Positions 34,160-46,747 of a DNA stretch of 64,000 nt are shown in pieces. Position numbers and translations under genes: made by a program. How positions within the stretch are numbered: position 1 is the first letter of the stretch; the number at the start of each line of letters is the position of its first letter. This stretch comes from Typhlomys cinereus (Eukaryota > Chordata > Mammalia > Rodentia > Platacanthomyidae), in contig JALPQD010000089.1 in NCBI GenBank assembly GCA_023101885.1, positions 4,697,087-4,761,086 of the forward strand, written 5' to 3'. The notes under the pieces are model-generated. The model was not told the DNA's origin, did not search any database, and was given only the letters and a program-made list of their open reading frames with translations.

Positions 34160-34767
34160 TGTTGCAGGGTTCTTATGTTCCAGAGTCGAAGATTGAAACC
34201 AGAATACATGTAGAAGATTGAGGTAGAGTTTATTAGAGGAGAGAAAGGCTGGAACTCATGGACTCCAGACATGGAGTGCCACCAGGGGCTAGGGTGCCCT
34301 GGAGAACTCATGGCTCCCTGAATGCCATGAAGGGCAGGTGCCCAGAGAACTCATGTGAAGTGAGCAGCTAGAAAGAGCTCATGGAATCCATGAGAAGCAA
34401 GCAGCTACAAAGAACTGGTGGCACTCCAAGTGCCATGAGGGGCTGAGCACTAAAGATGGCTGCCAGGGTCAGGCATATTTGTACACCTAGGGAAGCCTAG
34501 GAAATGGACTTGTTTTCATTGGTTAGCTCCTACTGGGACCCCACCCAGTTGCTCCTGGGCTCACTTGGGGCTAGAGACCAAGTTGTTTGTGGATATGGAG
34601 GGCTCATCTCCATAATCCTTTCATAGGGAAGTTGGTCATCTGATCTCTGAGAGGACTGGAGTCAGTTCCTCAGCAGGGCTGCTCCTTCAGGGAGATTCCC
34701 GGCAATGGGGGATGGTCTTCATGGGAATTCCAAGGCCTTCAAAGACTTTAGAGATCTTGGAGACCCA
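34160..34767 (-). mobile_element. Solo LTR with perfect 6-bp target duplication (ERVK-like)
   Basis: TCCCAG at 34154-34159 and 34768-34773 flanks an element that starts TG (34160) and ends CA (34766-34767). A 6-bp duplication is usual for class II (ERVK) elements. The minus-strand polyadenylation signal is the complement of 34229-34234. It is related to the LTRs at 4272 and 5710 but longer (608 bp) because of internal repeats at 34250-34445. No provirus body is present, so it is a solo LTR, presumably left by LTR-LTR recombination. Confidence 0.85.
34250..34445 (-). repeat. Internal imperfect tandem repeats within the LTR
   Basis: Repeats opening GAACTCATG or a close variant begin near 34252, 34303, 34347, 34375 and 34410, with AGTGCCA-CAGGGGC-type and AAGCAGCTA-type cores. 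The corresponding region of the 4272 copy is shorter, with two GACATGGAG units. Confidence 0.6.
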
Positions 34768-34773
34768 TCCCAG

Positions 34774-37342
34774 CATAGCTGCTCTAATCTTGCCTTATTT
34801 TCTTCCCAAAAAGATCTAGGGGAAGATGACGGTAATGGCTAAGATGCACAACCGATAACAGAATGCAAACATCTTAGTTCTTCATAGGTCTCCCAGTGGT
34901 TCATGTATTATGCTGTCTAATTTCATTCTGAAGAAGTTATACTCCTAGAGTTATAAACAGTGATGATAGTGGATCTGAATGCAATTTTCCCATAGTATGA
35001 AGTCTTAGGAAATGGACATAAAATGTTTCTAGGAGGTTCTTCAGAAATGCCTCTTGTCATATTCGAGAATGTTCTCTTTGAAGAAACAAACCCTCTTAAA
35101 GCTCACAAATCTATCAATGGATCCGCATACTTTTTGCAATTCTATTAAGTTTATAGGTCTTGTTATTTTCTTCCTCTAACTACTGGGGTCCTAATTAAGA
35201 TTTGCACTTAATTGTGTTACATTTAGTATTGTGGGGAAGAGTCATATATTTCTCAGTCTTCTAGTTACTCACATGCCCCAGTTTTCCCCTCAGTGTGTGT
35301 TTGTGTGAAAGTAAATAAGTTTTAATCAACACTGACAGCACAGGCAACTGACTGCTCAATGGAAAACTGACCTGTGTGGTCCTAGGAAAACAAGACACAC
35401 CTAACATCATCTATTCTGCCCCATGCTATGGTGGAGGAAGTGTGTATAAGTAGCATTGTCAGTTTGCTTAATTCCATCTGGGTACCGAGAACATATTGTA
35501 TAATTTGTACAGAGTATTTATTGCTTGCAGAAACATCCTTTTCTGGGAAACATAAGTCTTGCTATTCTCTCATCAAATTACCCCCCAAGTGTGACTTTGT
35601 CACCTCTTCCTTCCAATATGAAAAAATAGGTTCATTTTCTTGGATTCCACTCCACAAGCCATTGACTCCTCTGTTGGTCAATAGTAATGCTACTGAATAA
35701 AACAAAGTCTCTGTGCTTGTGCAGAAGTTCATGGATACTTTTAAGTTCATTTCATGTAATTCTTGAAAGTGTTCATCTTTCTAAGAAGCATTTAGCTTTC
35801 TAACATGGGTATATTTCATTTATTATTCTTCTCTGTATTTTATAAGCAGGCTATTGACATGTGAGTCCCAAGCGGGCTTACAATTAATACATAATTAGAT
35901 CAGTACAAGCTCAAGTATTTTTCATGGCAAATAACTTTTGTTAATGAAGGCAAGGGGCAACTAAGTATGCTATGTTGCAGAAAATAATCTACAGAATACA
36001 AGTTTATTTGGTTCATATGAAGAGGAGAAGGGATTTGGGAAATAGGATACATTATCTTGGAATCTCACAGGTGCATGAGAGTATAAAAGAAGATTTATCT
36101 TTGCTGCTAATTTTTACTTCTAACCTCAGAAATTTTTTAAGAAATGTGGTTCTTTTCTTTCCCTTTACTTCCTTTCTTACCCCTCCTCCCATTATATCTA
36201 GTAAAACTTAAAATTAAGAATCTAAATAAAGTTCAAGTGCTGCAAAAGTGTACTTGATCCATGTCTAAATTTTATTACAATTAAGTTATAAAACTATGTG
36301 CAATGATGAACTATATTTCCTCTTTTCTTCTCTATGGATAGAACAAGGTTATAGTCATTTATCAGGATTACTATTGTCATTTAAAATTCCTACACTGTAT
36401 AGGTCATTATGCATTGTTTTTGGGTATAGAAAGAATTTGTTGTAAGTTTTATGTTTTAGCGCACTTATTACTATTAGAAATAGTATTTTGATATTGGCAT
36501 CTTATAACTGCTGTCTCTTGAATAGATCTAGTGAAATAGCTTTGCTTTTCTAAACCTACCAAAAGTGAGAAGTCTTGGTAGCTATAATCTTCTCTTTAAG
36601 GTCATACAGATTATTTTGATACACAACAGTGCTTTCTTTTTTGAAATGAGGAGATTCAAAGTTGTTAAGAAATGAGTTGTTAAAACAGTGAGCCATGAGA
36701 TATATCTCCAAGGTTTGAAAGAGAAAGTTGGGGGTGGTCAAAGAGTTAAAACAATTTTCCCCTTATGAACTTGAAAAAAGAAGAATAATAAGTAGAGCAA
36801 AAGTCTGTAAATCTGGATTGAGCACACCTCAGGCTGCTAGACAGAGATATATGGCAGTTGCCATGTTTTCCTACCTATAGGTTTATTAACTGTCTTCTCT
36901 ATTGATTTTTTTCCCTTTTCTTTTAATAGATTCTTGTTGTAGTTTATAGTACAGGATGTGTACCATTACGACAAATGTGTCCTGAATCCAATCAGAAAGC
37001 TGTTGGTTTTTTCCTTGATACTCATGCCACTATTACACTGGTCATCTGTTACCATGATGATTTATATTGCAACTTACATATCTCATGCCATTGATGGGGC
37101 TTGTGATTTATTCTCTCCCCCAGTAGCTTCTATGGTATTCCTTGGCACTGTTTAAGTGTCCAGCAAGGAGAAAGTCCTCAGAACAGTTCCAGTTGACACA
37201 CTTTGTCCATGTACTATAAACCAATTTATGTTGCATCTTCAGTAATAGGATCTTACTGACAGTTTTTGCAGAGTAACCAAGAGTAATGACAGAAGCCTAT
37301 AATGTTTGGGGGACTTTAAGACCTCTCTGACCAACATAATAA
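34774..37342. other. Unique AT-rich DNA
   Basis: About 2.6 kb with no recognised repeat or gene. Several short open frames are typical of chance. Confidence 0.4.
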
Positions 37343-37812
37343 CCAACAGAATGAAAATTTTTAAGGACTATAGCTCTAAAGAACAAACTGAAATACATAG
37401 ATTTATTTTATAGTTATGAAGGAAATAGTTGATAATTTTCAGTTTTATCTTTACTCTTGACAATCTGTAGGTATATTCCTCTAGCAGATAAGGTATCATA
37501 AGAGAAAGGGAAGATTGAACATACCTTGACAGTTTTAAAATACATTTTCCAAAACATTTCTTTTACTTATCATGTTTGCCAACAGAATGAAGATTAAGTA
37601 CCATAGTTCTAAAGAACAAACTGAAATATATAGATTTGTTTTGTAGTCATGAAGGAAATCGTTGATAATTTTCATTTTATCTTTACTCTTAACAGTTTGT
37701 AGGTATACTCCTCTAACAGATAAAATATCATAAGAGAAGGAAGATTGAACATACCTTGACAAATAGTTTTAAAATACATTTTCTAAAAGGTTTCTTTTAT
37801 TTATCCTGTTTG
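37343..37812. repeat. Diverged tandem duplication, 236-bp period, two copies
   Basis: 37343-37578 and 37579-37812 align end to end. Both open CCAACAGAATGAA and both contain TCTAAAGAACAAACTGAAATA, AGATTGAACATACCTTGACA and AAAATACATTTTC. Differences include several substitutions and short indels, so the event is not recent. The unit does not resemble any known repeat. Confidence 0.92.
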
Positions 37813-38134
37813 CTAGTGTTAGTCATCAAGGTGTTTAGGAGTATCATGGTAAATCAGTAATCAAAAGCATGTTTAGGGACCCCAATGGCACTAAATGAAC
37901 CATAGAGACAGAGGAGGATATGGGAGCAGAGGGAGATAGGTAGAGAAGGAGATAGCTTGAAATGAGGGGAGATGGGAAATGGAATTCGGTGATATGGGGT
38001 AAAACTGATACAAATACTTAAAACAGTATTAATGAAAAAGAGCCTTTTTAGTTCCCAGATCTCCCAGTTTCTGTATTTGTATGTTTAGACATTTCCAGGT
38101 AGGTATATTCCTCATGCTTTATGCAAATATGTGT

Positions 38135-38174
<40 letters not shown>

Positions 38175-38399
38175 TGTGTTTCAGAAAAAAAATATCTAAA
38201 ATCAAGAACTGAGTGAAAAGCTCGGTATCTGTAAATTCCTATGCTTGTTATGTTGACCTGATTATTGTCTTCCTAAATCTCATTTTACCAATATGAAAAG
38301 TGGTAAGGAAGCTGACAGCTTTGACTGAGGAGCTGTCCTATATGGGGCTGAAGTGAGACAGACCATGTGAATGTACTTTGAAATATCAGTTGCTACATA
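37813..38399. other. Unassigned DNA with a (TG)n microsatellite
   Basis: (TG)n at 38130-38166. A purine-rich stretch lies at 37900-37990. No gene or named repeat. Confidence 0.4.
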
Positions 38400-38650
38400 A
38401 ACACTGGGGCATGGCCATTATGAATAATCACAGGTTTATTGGCTATGGGTCAGCACAGTACATGGAAATGACAGAAGTTGCTAATTGAGAAGACAGAGGA
38501 GTGGCAGCCTTTTCCATGAAGACACACTCAGAACGTAGGCTGTGTCACAGTGCTGTGGTTAATTGATTGAGGCTGGGACTAGCGAGTAATTAAGTTTAGG
38601 AAGAGTCTGTCAATACAATTTTCTATGTCCTGTCACATCCAGTGGCTCAT
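38400..38650. other. Unique block, weak candidate conserved non-coding DNA
   Basis: Single-copy, no repeat texture, with homeobox-type AT cores (GGTTAATTGATTG near 38555, GAGTAATTAAG near 38583) and a CpG between them. Purely a texture judgement. Confidence 0.15.
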
Positions 38651-40784
38651 CATGAACTTAGATTTCAAAAATATGAACCTTTGTGTGACCTACCTTCAAT
38701 GATAAGCAGACACATCACACTTGTTGGGAATGAAGGAAATGGTTATGTCATCCAGCAAAAGAGGATGAGCCGGAGATATCATTCTGAAAGCTGAGCTACC
38801 TCATTCAATACCAATTATCTTTCTTGACTCATTATGGGTAGATTTCTATTCACACGTTCTCACCTGGAAAATGCAAATGACTGTTTTCCCAATTCCCTCT
38901 CCTCTGCTCCTTCCTTCTCTCTGTCTCTCTTCTTCCTCCTTCCCTTTCTCTCACCCTCTCCTCTTTCTCTCTCCGTATCTATCTCTCTTTGTTTTCTTCC
39001 TGCTATCTTGGAGTTTCTGCTAATCTCTCTAAAGTTGTAGTTAGTTATCTTTAGTAATCTATATCAGATCAGCATATTCAGTAAGAAGGAAGACTGCATA
39101 GAGAGGAATGGAAATTGTATGTGCAATTTCTTATTATCATCAAATATGTAAGATTTGTGAGCATTCATTTTCACCTGCGTAAAACTGTAATATCACTTCT
39201 ACCTTCCAATGTATAGACAAGGAATGAGTAACTTAATGTATTGTGTAATCCTTCATACTAACCAATAAGTATTCCTTACTTATCTTTTTTTCCTTTCTTC
39301 AAAGCATGAGGCATTCCTTAATACTGAAGGTATACATTGTCCATCATTCCCACTTGTTTCATAACAAGTTGCCACTTGTTGACTTTGCCATAGGGACCTC
39401 TTTTTCACATAGTGTGGAAATTGCTTCTAGCCTTTTAATTACAAAACTTGAATACAAATCAATTAGCCTTGTGTGTTTAGCTTCACAAGCTATATGATAA
39501 CATTTTCTATTTAGACATTAGATTGTGCTCTTAAATTAATTAATTTATTTATTTGTTAGCATGGTTCCAGATAAGTAATAGATATATTTAAAATGGAATC
39601 AGAGTAGGAAACAAGAATATTCAGTGACTTTTATAATGAAATTAATGCTCAGGAAAATAATGAGACACCTTTGTTTTTCTTGACACTGATATATATTAGC
39701 ACATTTGAGGAGAGGCGAATGCTACAAGGTCTTGTGTAAATAAGTATTCAGAATAACTGCAGGCCAGACTGTGCCTTGGTTTAACACCTTTGGTTCAGGG
39801 ACACAGGTGTGAAAATCACTTGGGAAGGAGGCTGGAGTTTAGGTGTTGAAGCCATGCCTGCCTGCCAATCATCCTGTTTTTACTTATGTTTATTTGAAGG
39901 TGGGAGGAAACTGTAGGGAAAAAAATAAGTTTTCTAGTGGCTGTTTGAATTGTATATTGAGTCCTAATTTAATTGTTATCTAGAGTAATTTGGGAGGTAT
40001 CAGTAAAAATAGGAAACAAGGTGTTATTCACTGTTAGAATATTTAAGAACACATATAATTTAACCCCAGCCTCACTTTTATAATTCTGTCTTTAAAAATA
40101 CACATTGTGTAATTCCTGCCAAAATGTTTGCAGAAGATGATTTGAACAGCATCGTATCACCCACCCAATTAAAAAATCAAATCTCTTAAATGCATGATAT
40201 TTACACATGACTCAAAAATATCAACATTATGAAATGCTTGGAGGCTCTTACATAACAAATTAGACCAATGTATACTTGAAGTATATCTAGGTATATAGTC
40301 ACTTCTGCATTCACATAACCAAAACCTCATTAAAACCAAAACAGATGATATGATATCTGACATTTTAATATATATGATCTTTGTATGTGTCATATGCATA
40401 TGTATTCATACATTTATTTTAAATGGTAATTGTAAGATGTTGTTTTCTAGCTCGTTTGCCTTCTAACATTTTACAATTGAGGCTTGGGTTTTTTGTCAAT
40501 TGTCTATTAAAGTTTTCTAATAAAATTATAAAGTCTGTTATCCTTGAGGTGAATAAAATGGTAATTATTTATTGTTAACTATAGAATGAATGAAATTAGA
40601 TATGTATTTAGGAACCTAACAAGGAGAGTTTCAATGTGCACATGTAAAAAATTGCTTTTATATAATGTCCATCATAAAGATAATTTGAAAAGAGTTTAAA
40701 AATTTATTATGAAAATCAAAGCATGACAATTCAACGTGTGTAATAGATGTTTTTGTAGAGCACACAAGCTAGTCGTAGCTGTAA
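38651..40784. other. Mostly unique AT-rich DNA
   Basis: A CT-rich low-complexity tract lies at 38895-38995. Otherwise nothing recognised. Confidence 0.4.
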
Positions 40785-41165
40785 CAGTTACTCCTCCTGT
40801 TGCTGTGAGAAACCACTCATACAACCATTTTAAGAGAGAAAGGGAGATTTGTCTGGCTTGAATGCAGAGGGGCGACATAGTCCTTCATAGCAGAAGCTAC
40901 AGGTAGCTTAGTTCACATCTATCATGGAGGGTCTATGAAACTCAGTTCTGATGGGACAGTTGGGAAGATGAATTTTCTAGCACAGAGCAAAAGCATTCCT
41001 CAGCACATCTGTTTTATGATTCCTTTTATTTGGTCTGCTACAAGGAAGTTCAATCCAGATTTAGAGTTGGACTTTATGTTGCAAATATCTTACTCTAACT
41101 AATCTTTCCATTAATCCCAGCTGTAGTCAAGCTGACAACCAAGATTAGCTATGACTATTAATCAA
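40785..41165 (-). mobile_element. Composite rodent repeat: MaLR-LTR-like left part, URR1/RCHARR1-like right part
   Basis: The left 200 bp (GTTGCTGTGAGAAACCACTC, AGAGAAAGGGAGATTTGTC, ATAGTCCTTCATAG) parallels the MaLR LTRs at 42189 and 44113. The right part (AAGTTCAATCCAGATTTAGAG, TTGCAAATATCTTACTC, GTCAAGCTGACAACCAAGA) parallels the end of 31048-31498. Either one element shares both parts or two are fused. Confidence 0.5.
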
Positions 41166-41256
41166 TTTCACAGAATTACATATGGACATTATGCTACTGA
41201 AAAGCTTCAATATTACTATAATTTAAAAAAATTAACAGGACTTTTTAAAAATCCTT

Positions 41257-41338
41257 TTGTTTGTGCAGTGTTGGGGATTGAATCTAGGCCACGACCATGT
41301 AAATAAACATCCTTTGCTGAAGTATATCTTTAGCTTGT
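41257..41338 (-). mobile_element. ID-like SINE
   Basis: The complement of CAGTGTTGGGGATTGAATCTA is the ID-type box B region, and the far end TGAAGTATATCTTTAGCTTG corresponds to the complement of GGGGATTTAGCTCAGTGG. ID elements derive from tRNA-Ala/BC1 RNA and are rodent specific. Confidence 0.6.
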
Positions 41339-42188
41339 TCATTAGCTTTTAATATTAAGCAAACTATTATAATTATAAATAGTGTGAATGATAAAGAACA
41401 AATTTGTGGTCAAACAAAATTTAATTAATAATCATATAATGTTCATTTTGATTCATATTTTAGGCTTAGCCTTTTAATTCCAAAATTGCATATTAGTGCA
41501 CTTGGCATGTGGTTATTGAGAATCATCATAGTTCTGGTGGCTTATGAAATAAAAGTACAATTGAATAAACTGTATTTCTAAAAATCTGGTTGCCCTTGAA
41601 GGGCAAGTAGCATGTTCATGGATGCATTTCTTTTCCAGTTTTAGCATCCATTGCTGCTGTTAGTTAAGGAGATTTATTCCATAAAGAAACACCCTGAGTG
41701 CTTAGTTTTACAATGGTTCTTCCCAAGTAATTATTTTTCCAGGACAGCTGTTGTTTTTATATAAACTGACTATAAATAGGAAACATCATACACAGACTTT
41801 AAATGTACTTAATTAGGAAATAGCAAATGGCTTGAGTATAGATCTATTTTTATAGACACATATGTGCCCAGGAAAAGTTTTATCCAATCACTTTTGAAAA
41901 TGAACTTGAATTAAATTTGGAGAATACATATAAAGGATTAAGAATAATAGTTTCATATGGTAGAAAGTGAAAGACTACGGATGCATAATGTACTACTATT
42001 TGCATGTGTGCGTACATGTGTGTGCATTTATGTTGTTTTTTTTTGATTCAACTTAAGATTTTTAAAAAAGAAGGATTCTTTAAGCTGAAGGTTTAAAATT
42101 TGAATTGTACCTTTGAAATTCACTACATGCATAACTTTTTTGAGGTGATACTTAGAGACATGTTGATGTGAGATTTTGTTAAAGTTAC
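41339..42188. other. Unassigned AT-rich DNA
   Basis: Unique in appearance. It has a MEF2-type site (CTATAAATAG at 41770-41779), which is expected by chance in AT-rich DNA. Confidence 0.4.
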
Positions 42189-42574
42189 TGTATTAGTTAC
42201 TCTTTGTACTGCTGTGAGATACCACTGAGGTTCAAAACAACATGACGGGAGAAAAAGGGAGATATATTCAGTTTATGATTCAGTTATGATTATGAAGGGA
42301 GATATAGTACTTCATGGCACAAAAGGCATGGCTGGCTGCAGAAGCTGGAGGCCCCCTAAGTCATATCCATCATGGAGAATGAGAGTTGTAAAACTGCAAG
42401 CTGGAAGAACAGATAACTCAAGCAGGGTGGGGAATAACCAACCCCAAAGCCCATCCCTTGTGTTGCCTTCTTCCAGCAAGATTCCAACTCCTAAAGGTGC
42501 CATGACCTTCACAAACAAATAAATATTCAAACACACACCTGTAGGGAACAACGCACACTTCAAACCATAACACA
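42189..42574 (-). repeat. MaLR 3' LTR
   Basis: Left LTR of the element (3' on its own strand). Begins TGTATTAGTTACTCTTTG. Its polyadenylation signal has decayed compared with the right copy. Confidence 0.8.
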
Positions 42575-44112
42575 CCACTTCTGTCCCCGACAGGCTCATT
42601 GCCATCTCTCTGTGTAAACCATACTCAGTCTAACTTTCAAAGTCCCGTAGCCTGCATCAACAGTACCACAACAGTCTAAAAGTACAAAGTACAAAGCCTC
42701 TTGCAAAATCAATGGACAAGTTAGATTCTTCCTACGTACAGTGGCACAGAAAAAGCACTCCCATTCTAGAAGGGAAGAAAAGGGATATGATTCAGTATTC
42801 AGTTATGATTATCCAGGAAAGGCTGCTCCATAACAAGACTGAAAAGCAGCAGGCTTTTAGCTCCAAATCTTTTAACTCCAAATCCAGCAAATGAACTTCC
42901 TGTTGAAATCATCTCAGTTCTAAAAGGCTTGGTTCCAGACCTCCAACGAAGCTGACATAAAACACATCATTGTCTTGGGTTGGCTCCTCCCAAGGTATAG
43001 AGATTTTCTTGGCAGGTATCACGTGTTGTCTCTGGCATATTTAGCATCTTCATTTTTCATTGGCAAACCAGGCTTTAACTCCACAACACAAACTGTCCTC
43101 CTTGGGCCTTCTGACAGACTTTCCAATTCTGCCTCACATTGTTTAGCTTCTGTTATTCTCTGAAACTTTGGAAGAGGTATCCATGACCTCCTCTGTCTTG
43201 GATCTTTAGCGCCTCTAAAACCAGGACAACATGAATGAATTTGCCAAGTTCTGTTAAAATCTACAGGTAGAGACTGACCTACTTGAATCACAACTGATTC
43301 AGCTTCTCTGTGCTGAAGCTGGGAAGAATCGTTCTTGGGCAGTTGCTTCAGAGAAAGAACAGACCTTTCCTTTGGAATGCTACCAATTAATTGAGTCCTT
43401 CCAAAATAATTTTCGTTTTTAAAATGAGAATGTTCCCAGTTTTCCCTCAGGGTAGAGTCTCTTCTATTATCCAGATTGACAGCAAGTTTTGATTAATTTA
43501 CAGTGCTACTCTCTTTAACATTAGCTGGCATTTTGCTGCCTGCATTCTCTGTAGACTTGCACTCAAATTTTCCTTCAAACTTCAGTTTTTACTTCTTTCT
43601 GCCTGATTTTTTGCTTTTTTTCATTATAACTCTGAACAAGTGTGTTAAAATAAAGCTATGCTACATTGTCAAGACTACATGTCCTTGAAACTTCTTCCGC
43701 CAAACACTGAAATTTAATTTCATCTATGCTTTCTGGATGAGGACAAAACTTAATCAAATTCCCCGCCAACATGTCACTTCATTTGCCCCTTATACAGTTT
43801 CAAATACAGTTTCTAATTCCTTTGGACTATCATAAGCTGGGCTTCCACTTTCCACATCTCTAGAAGCATCAGTCTCTCCCTAGTCTCACTAGAATGGAAT
43901 TTTCAGCCCCATATCTAAGACACAAAGGCTTTGCCAGCATAAAACCCCAAAGTTCTTCATATTTTTCCCAAAAATATTTCCAAAGACATACTAACTACTT
44001 CTCAGCAATAGTCGTACTTCTCTATGTTTTGGTCCAATTCTCTAAGATTCACTTTCTTGTACCAGATTCTTTTAGTCTCATAAGCAACACCCAATTCTCT
44101 GGCATCTATTTC

Positions 44113-44503
44113 TATATTAATTATTCTTTGTGTTGCTGTGAGACACCACTGAAGCTTAAACAATTTAAGGAGTGAAAAAGGGAGATTTATTCAACTTATG
44201 GTTCCAGAGGGGAGACACAGTCTTTCATGGCACAAAAGGCATGGCTGGCTGGCAGAAGCTGGAGACAGCCTTAATCTTATCCATCACAGAGGGTGAGAGC
44301 TGTAAAACTGCATGCTGAAAGAACAGACTAACTAACTCAAGCAGGTTGGGGCTAAACAACCTCAAGGCCCACCCCTTGTGACTGTCTTCTTCCAGAAAGA
44401 TTCCAGCTAAAAATTCCTAAAAATTCCATGACCTTTGCAAACAACTAAAGTTTCAAACCTTTGAGTCTATGAGGGACAACTCATATTTTAAAGTACGATG
44501 GTC
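44113..44503 (-). repeat. MaLR 5' LTR
   Basis: Right LTR. The complement of 44186-44191 is AATAAA. Aligned with the left LTR, it differs at many positions and has lost the first TG, so the insertion is old. Confidence 0.8.
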
Positions 44504-44829
44504 ATTATGCATTCAAAAAGCAGAGGAACTTTGTAAAATCAGGATAATTGAAATATAGTGTAATTTATGAGCATTGTCAATTCTGTATTCCTTAAATGAT
44601 TTTAAAGGTTAAAATAGTCACTTCACAGAAGATATAGACTCTTTCCTGCAGCTAGGTATGATATAGCCCCAGTATACTTTTCAAATGGAACAAAGCATAA
44701 ACACTTTATATTCTGTATTTTTTTATTTCAGAGGATATATGGGGCTCTTCTAATCAACATTTAATAACTGATGGGTCATGACTGTTCTGACTTCATGAGT
44801 GTGAGATTAGAATCAAAACTGCTGTGTCT
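44504..44829. other. Unassigned AT-rich DNA
   Basis: Nothing recognised. Confidence 0.4.
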
Positions 44830-45140
44830 GAAGCTGATGATATAGCTCAAATTGTAACATGATTATTGCTTAAGACTCAGGACCTGAGTTCAGATCCCCA
44901 CACATATGTAAAAAATGCTATGTGTGACAACATGTACCTGGAATTTGACAATGGGGGAGGGGAAGACAGAAGGAGGTACCCCAATTAACAAGCTCCAGTG
45001 ATCAGTGAGAATTCTTGTCCAAAAACAAGGTGAAGAGAGATGGAGGAAGAAAACTATCTGGCCTCCACGTCCATATACACATTCAAATACATGCATATCA
45101 CAAACACACACACACATGCATAATCATAAAAAGAATAAAA
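44830..45140 (+). mobile_element. Old tRNA-derived SINE (B2/B4-like)
   Basis: GAAGCTGATGATATAGCTCA (box A region), CAGGACCTGAGTTCAGATCCC (box B), then a long body ending CTGGCCTCCACG and a CA-rich tail, as at 3200 and 52560. The interior is diverged. Confidence 0.65.
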
Positions 45141-46604
45141 ATGTTTAACAATTCTGCAGGTGGCACTGATGTGCCGAGTACAAACACTACATTCAGATGT
45201 GAACTGGGAAGTTTATAATGAATGTGCAGTGAGTGACTCAAGCAAGCTAATTGGTTTTTTTCATTGCCTATCAGCTTTCTTTATCCTGCATGAATGATTA
45301 TGAGCATTTGCAAAATTATACTAGAACATTTTTGGTTGTCCTTTATTCCAAGTCACTAATACAAGCAGACTAGTCTTACTTCTATAAAACACCTCTCTCC
45401 ATACCTCTCTCTTTCTGTTTTTGCTCTTTCCAGAAGATTTTTTTTTTTACCTTATGATTCTCTTTATAGTCTCTTTCTGTTGGTAGCTAAAGAGAACAGT
45501 GTGGTAGTTTCTACTCTTCATAGTTTATGTTCCACTGCCCTGCATAGGAGATGTGACTAAGATCATCTGCCCTTTGCACAGAAAACTCCTGTGACAAGTC
45601 CAATTTCTCTCTCTTTACATCAGCAACAGACACTTCTGCTCCTCTATTGTCCTGAATGAAAATTCAGTTTCACAACCATCACCCTTACATACTGATCATT
45701 TCAGAATGATGCCTACTACCTCATATTTTCATACAACCTTCCTGCCTGTAAATCTGACTTACCCTTAACTCTAAGGTTATGATCTTATATAAATTAGTGT
45801 TCAGAGATGAGAGCATTATATTCTATACTTCCTACTGCTTCTCCACATGTCTATCTCATTCTATGAGGACTCTGGATGTCCCACTTTCTATCAAGTATGT
45901 GTTGGTTCCTGAGCATACTCACTAGCCATTGAAAAAATAAAGATCTTGTATTCTTTTTTCAACTCTTATTATAACAATAGATCTTCATTTTAATCATGCC
46001 TGGCCCTTTTCTAAACATTCTAGCACTGATTACAGTATTTTCAACATAAATAAATTCTTGCAACTATAAATTATCAAGAACTTTTCCTTAAAACTGCATC
46101 TTCCAAAATCTTATAGCAGTGTATCAAATGCTGATTAGGGAATTTCATGTATGCTGTTAAAAGAAAAGAATAAATAGTACATTAAAGACATGGAAGCATT
46201 GCGGAATAAAGAGTATTAGCTTATAATGACATGAAAAGGAAAAGTTTGACTTCTAGAAGTTGTCCTCTGAATTCTACCCACAGCCAGGACATGTATGTGC
46301 TTCCCCTTATAATAAGAAAATAATAAAACATTTTAATTAAAAAATGGGGACAGAGTAATAGAAACAGAAAGTCCATTGAAGAAGGTAGGACCTTATCAGG
46401 AAGGCTGATAGTAATAATAAGGAAAAAATTTAATAGCAAAGAATCTTCTGAGGAAGTAAATAGGAAGGAAGGAAGAAAAGCATTGGCAATAATGCTTGCT
46501 AGTAATTAACAAGAAAAAAACCAACAGAGCATCATGGATAAGCAATTTTATATTCATTACAAATCTATAGCTGCATAAAAGTACCCAGGCCTAAGGAGAT
46601 GTGT
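45141..46604. other. Unique AT-rich DNA
   Basis: About 1.46 kb, no recognised repeat or gene. Confidence 0.4.
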
Positions 46605-46745
46605 AATTGGAATGTGAATGCCCCACACAGCCTTATGTGCTGCATGGTTATCTGGTGGTACTGCTTAGGGAGGTATGGACATCTGGGAGGTGTAGTCTAA
46701 CAGATGTAAGTCACTGCAGAGCAAGCATTGAGTTAGAACCTTGCC
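46605..46745 (+). mobile_element. MaLR LTR fragment
   Basis: GGAATGTGAATGCCCCACACAG, TGGTGGTACTGCTTAGGGAGG and GGGAGGTGTAGTCTAACAG follow the 5' order of rodent MaLR LTRs (GAATGTGAA-TGCCCC, TGGTGGTGCTGTTTGGGAAGG, GGAGGTGGAGCCT). The rest is missing. Confidence 0.55.
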
Positions 46746-46747
46746 TT

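Larger units (their letters stand above)
42189..44503 (-). mobile_element. MaLR (ERVL-type) retrotransposon with both LTRs
   Basis: Two direct repeats of about 390 bp flank about 1.54 kb. Shared LTR blocks are CTTTGT-CTGCTGTGAGA, ACTTCATGGCACAAAAGGCATGG and AAACTGCA-GCTG-AAGAACAGA. Minus-strand orientation follows from the polyadenylation signal and from a GGGGACAGAAGTGG purine tract (complement of 42575 onward) next to the left LTR. An LTR-adjacent GATGCCAGAGAATTGGG (complement, just left of 44113) is a candidate primer-binding remnant. MaLRs are non-autonomous with a non-coding interior, and indeed no ORF is seen. No clear 5-bp duplication is evident. Confidence 0.8.

Noticed and set aside
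41770..41779. MEF2-type site CTATAAATAG as an enhancer marker
   Set aside because: A degenerate 10-mer of this kind is expected several times by chance in 64 kb of AT-rich DNA.
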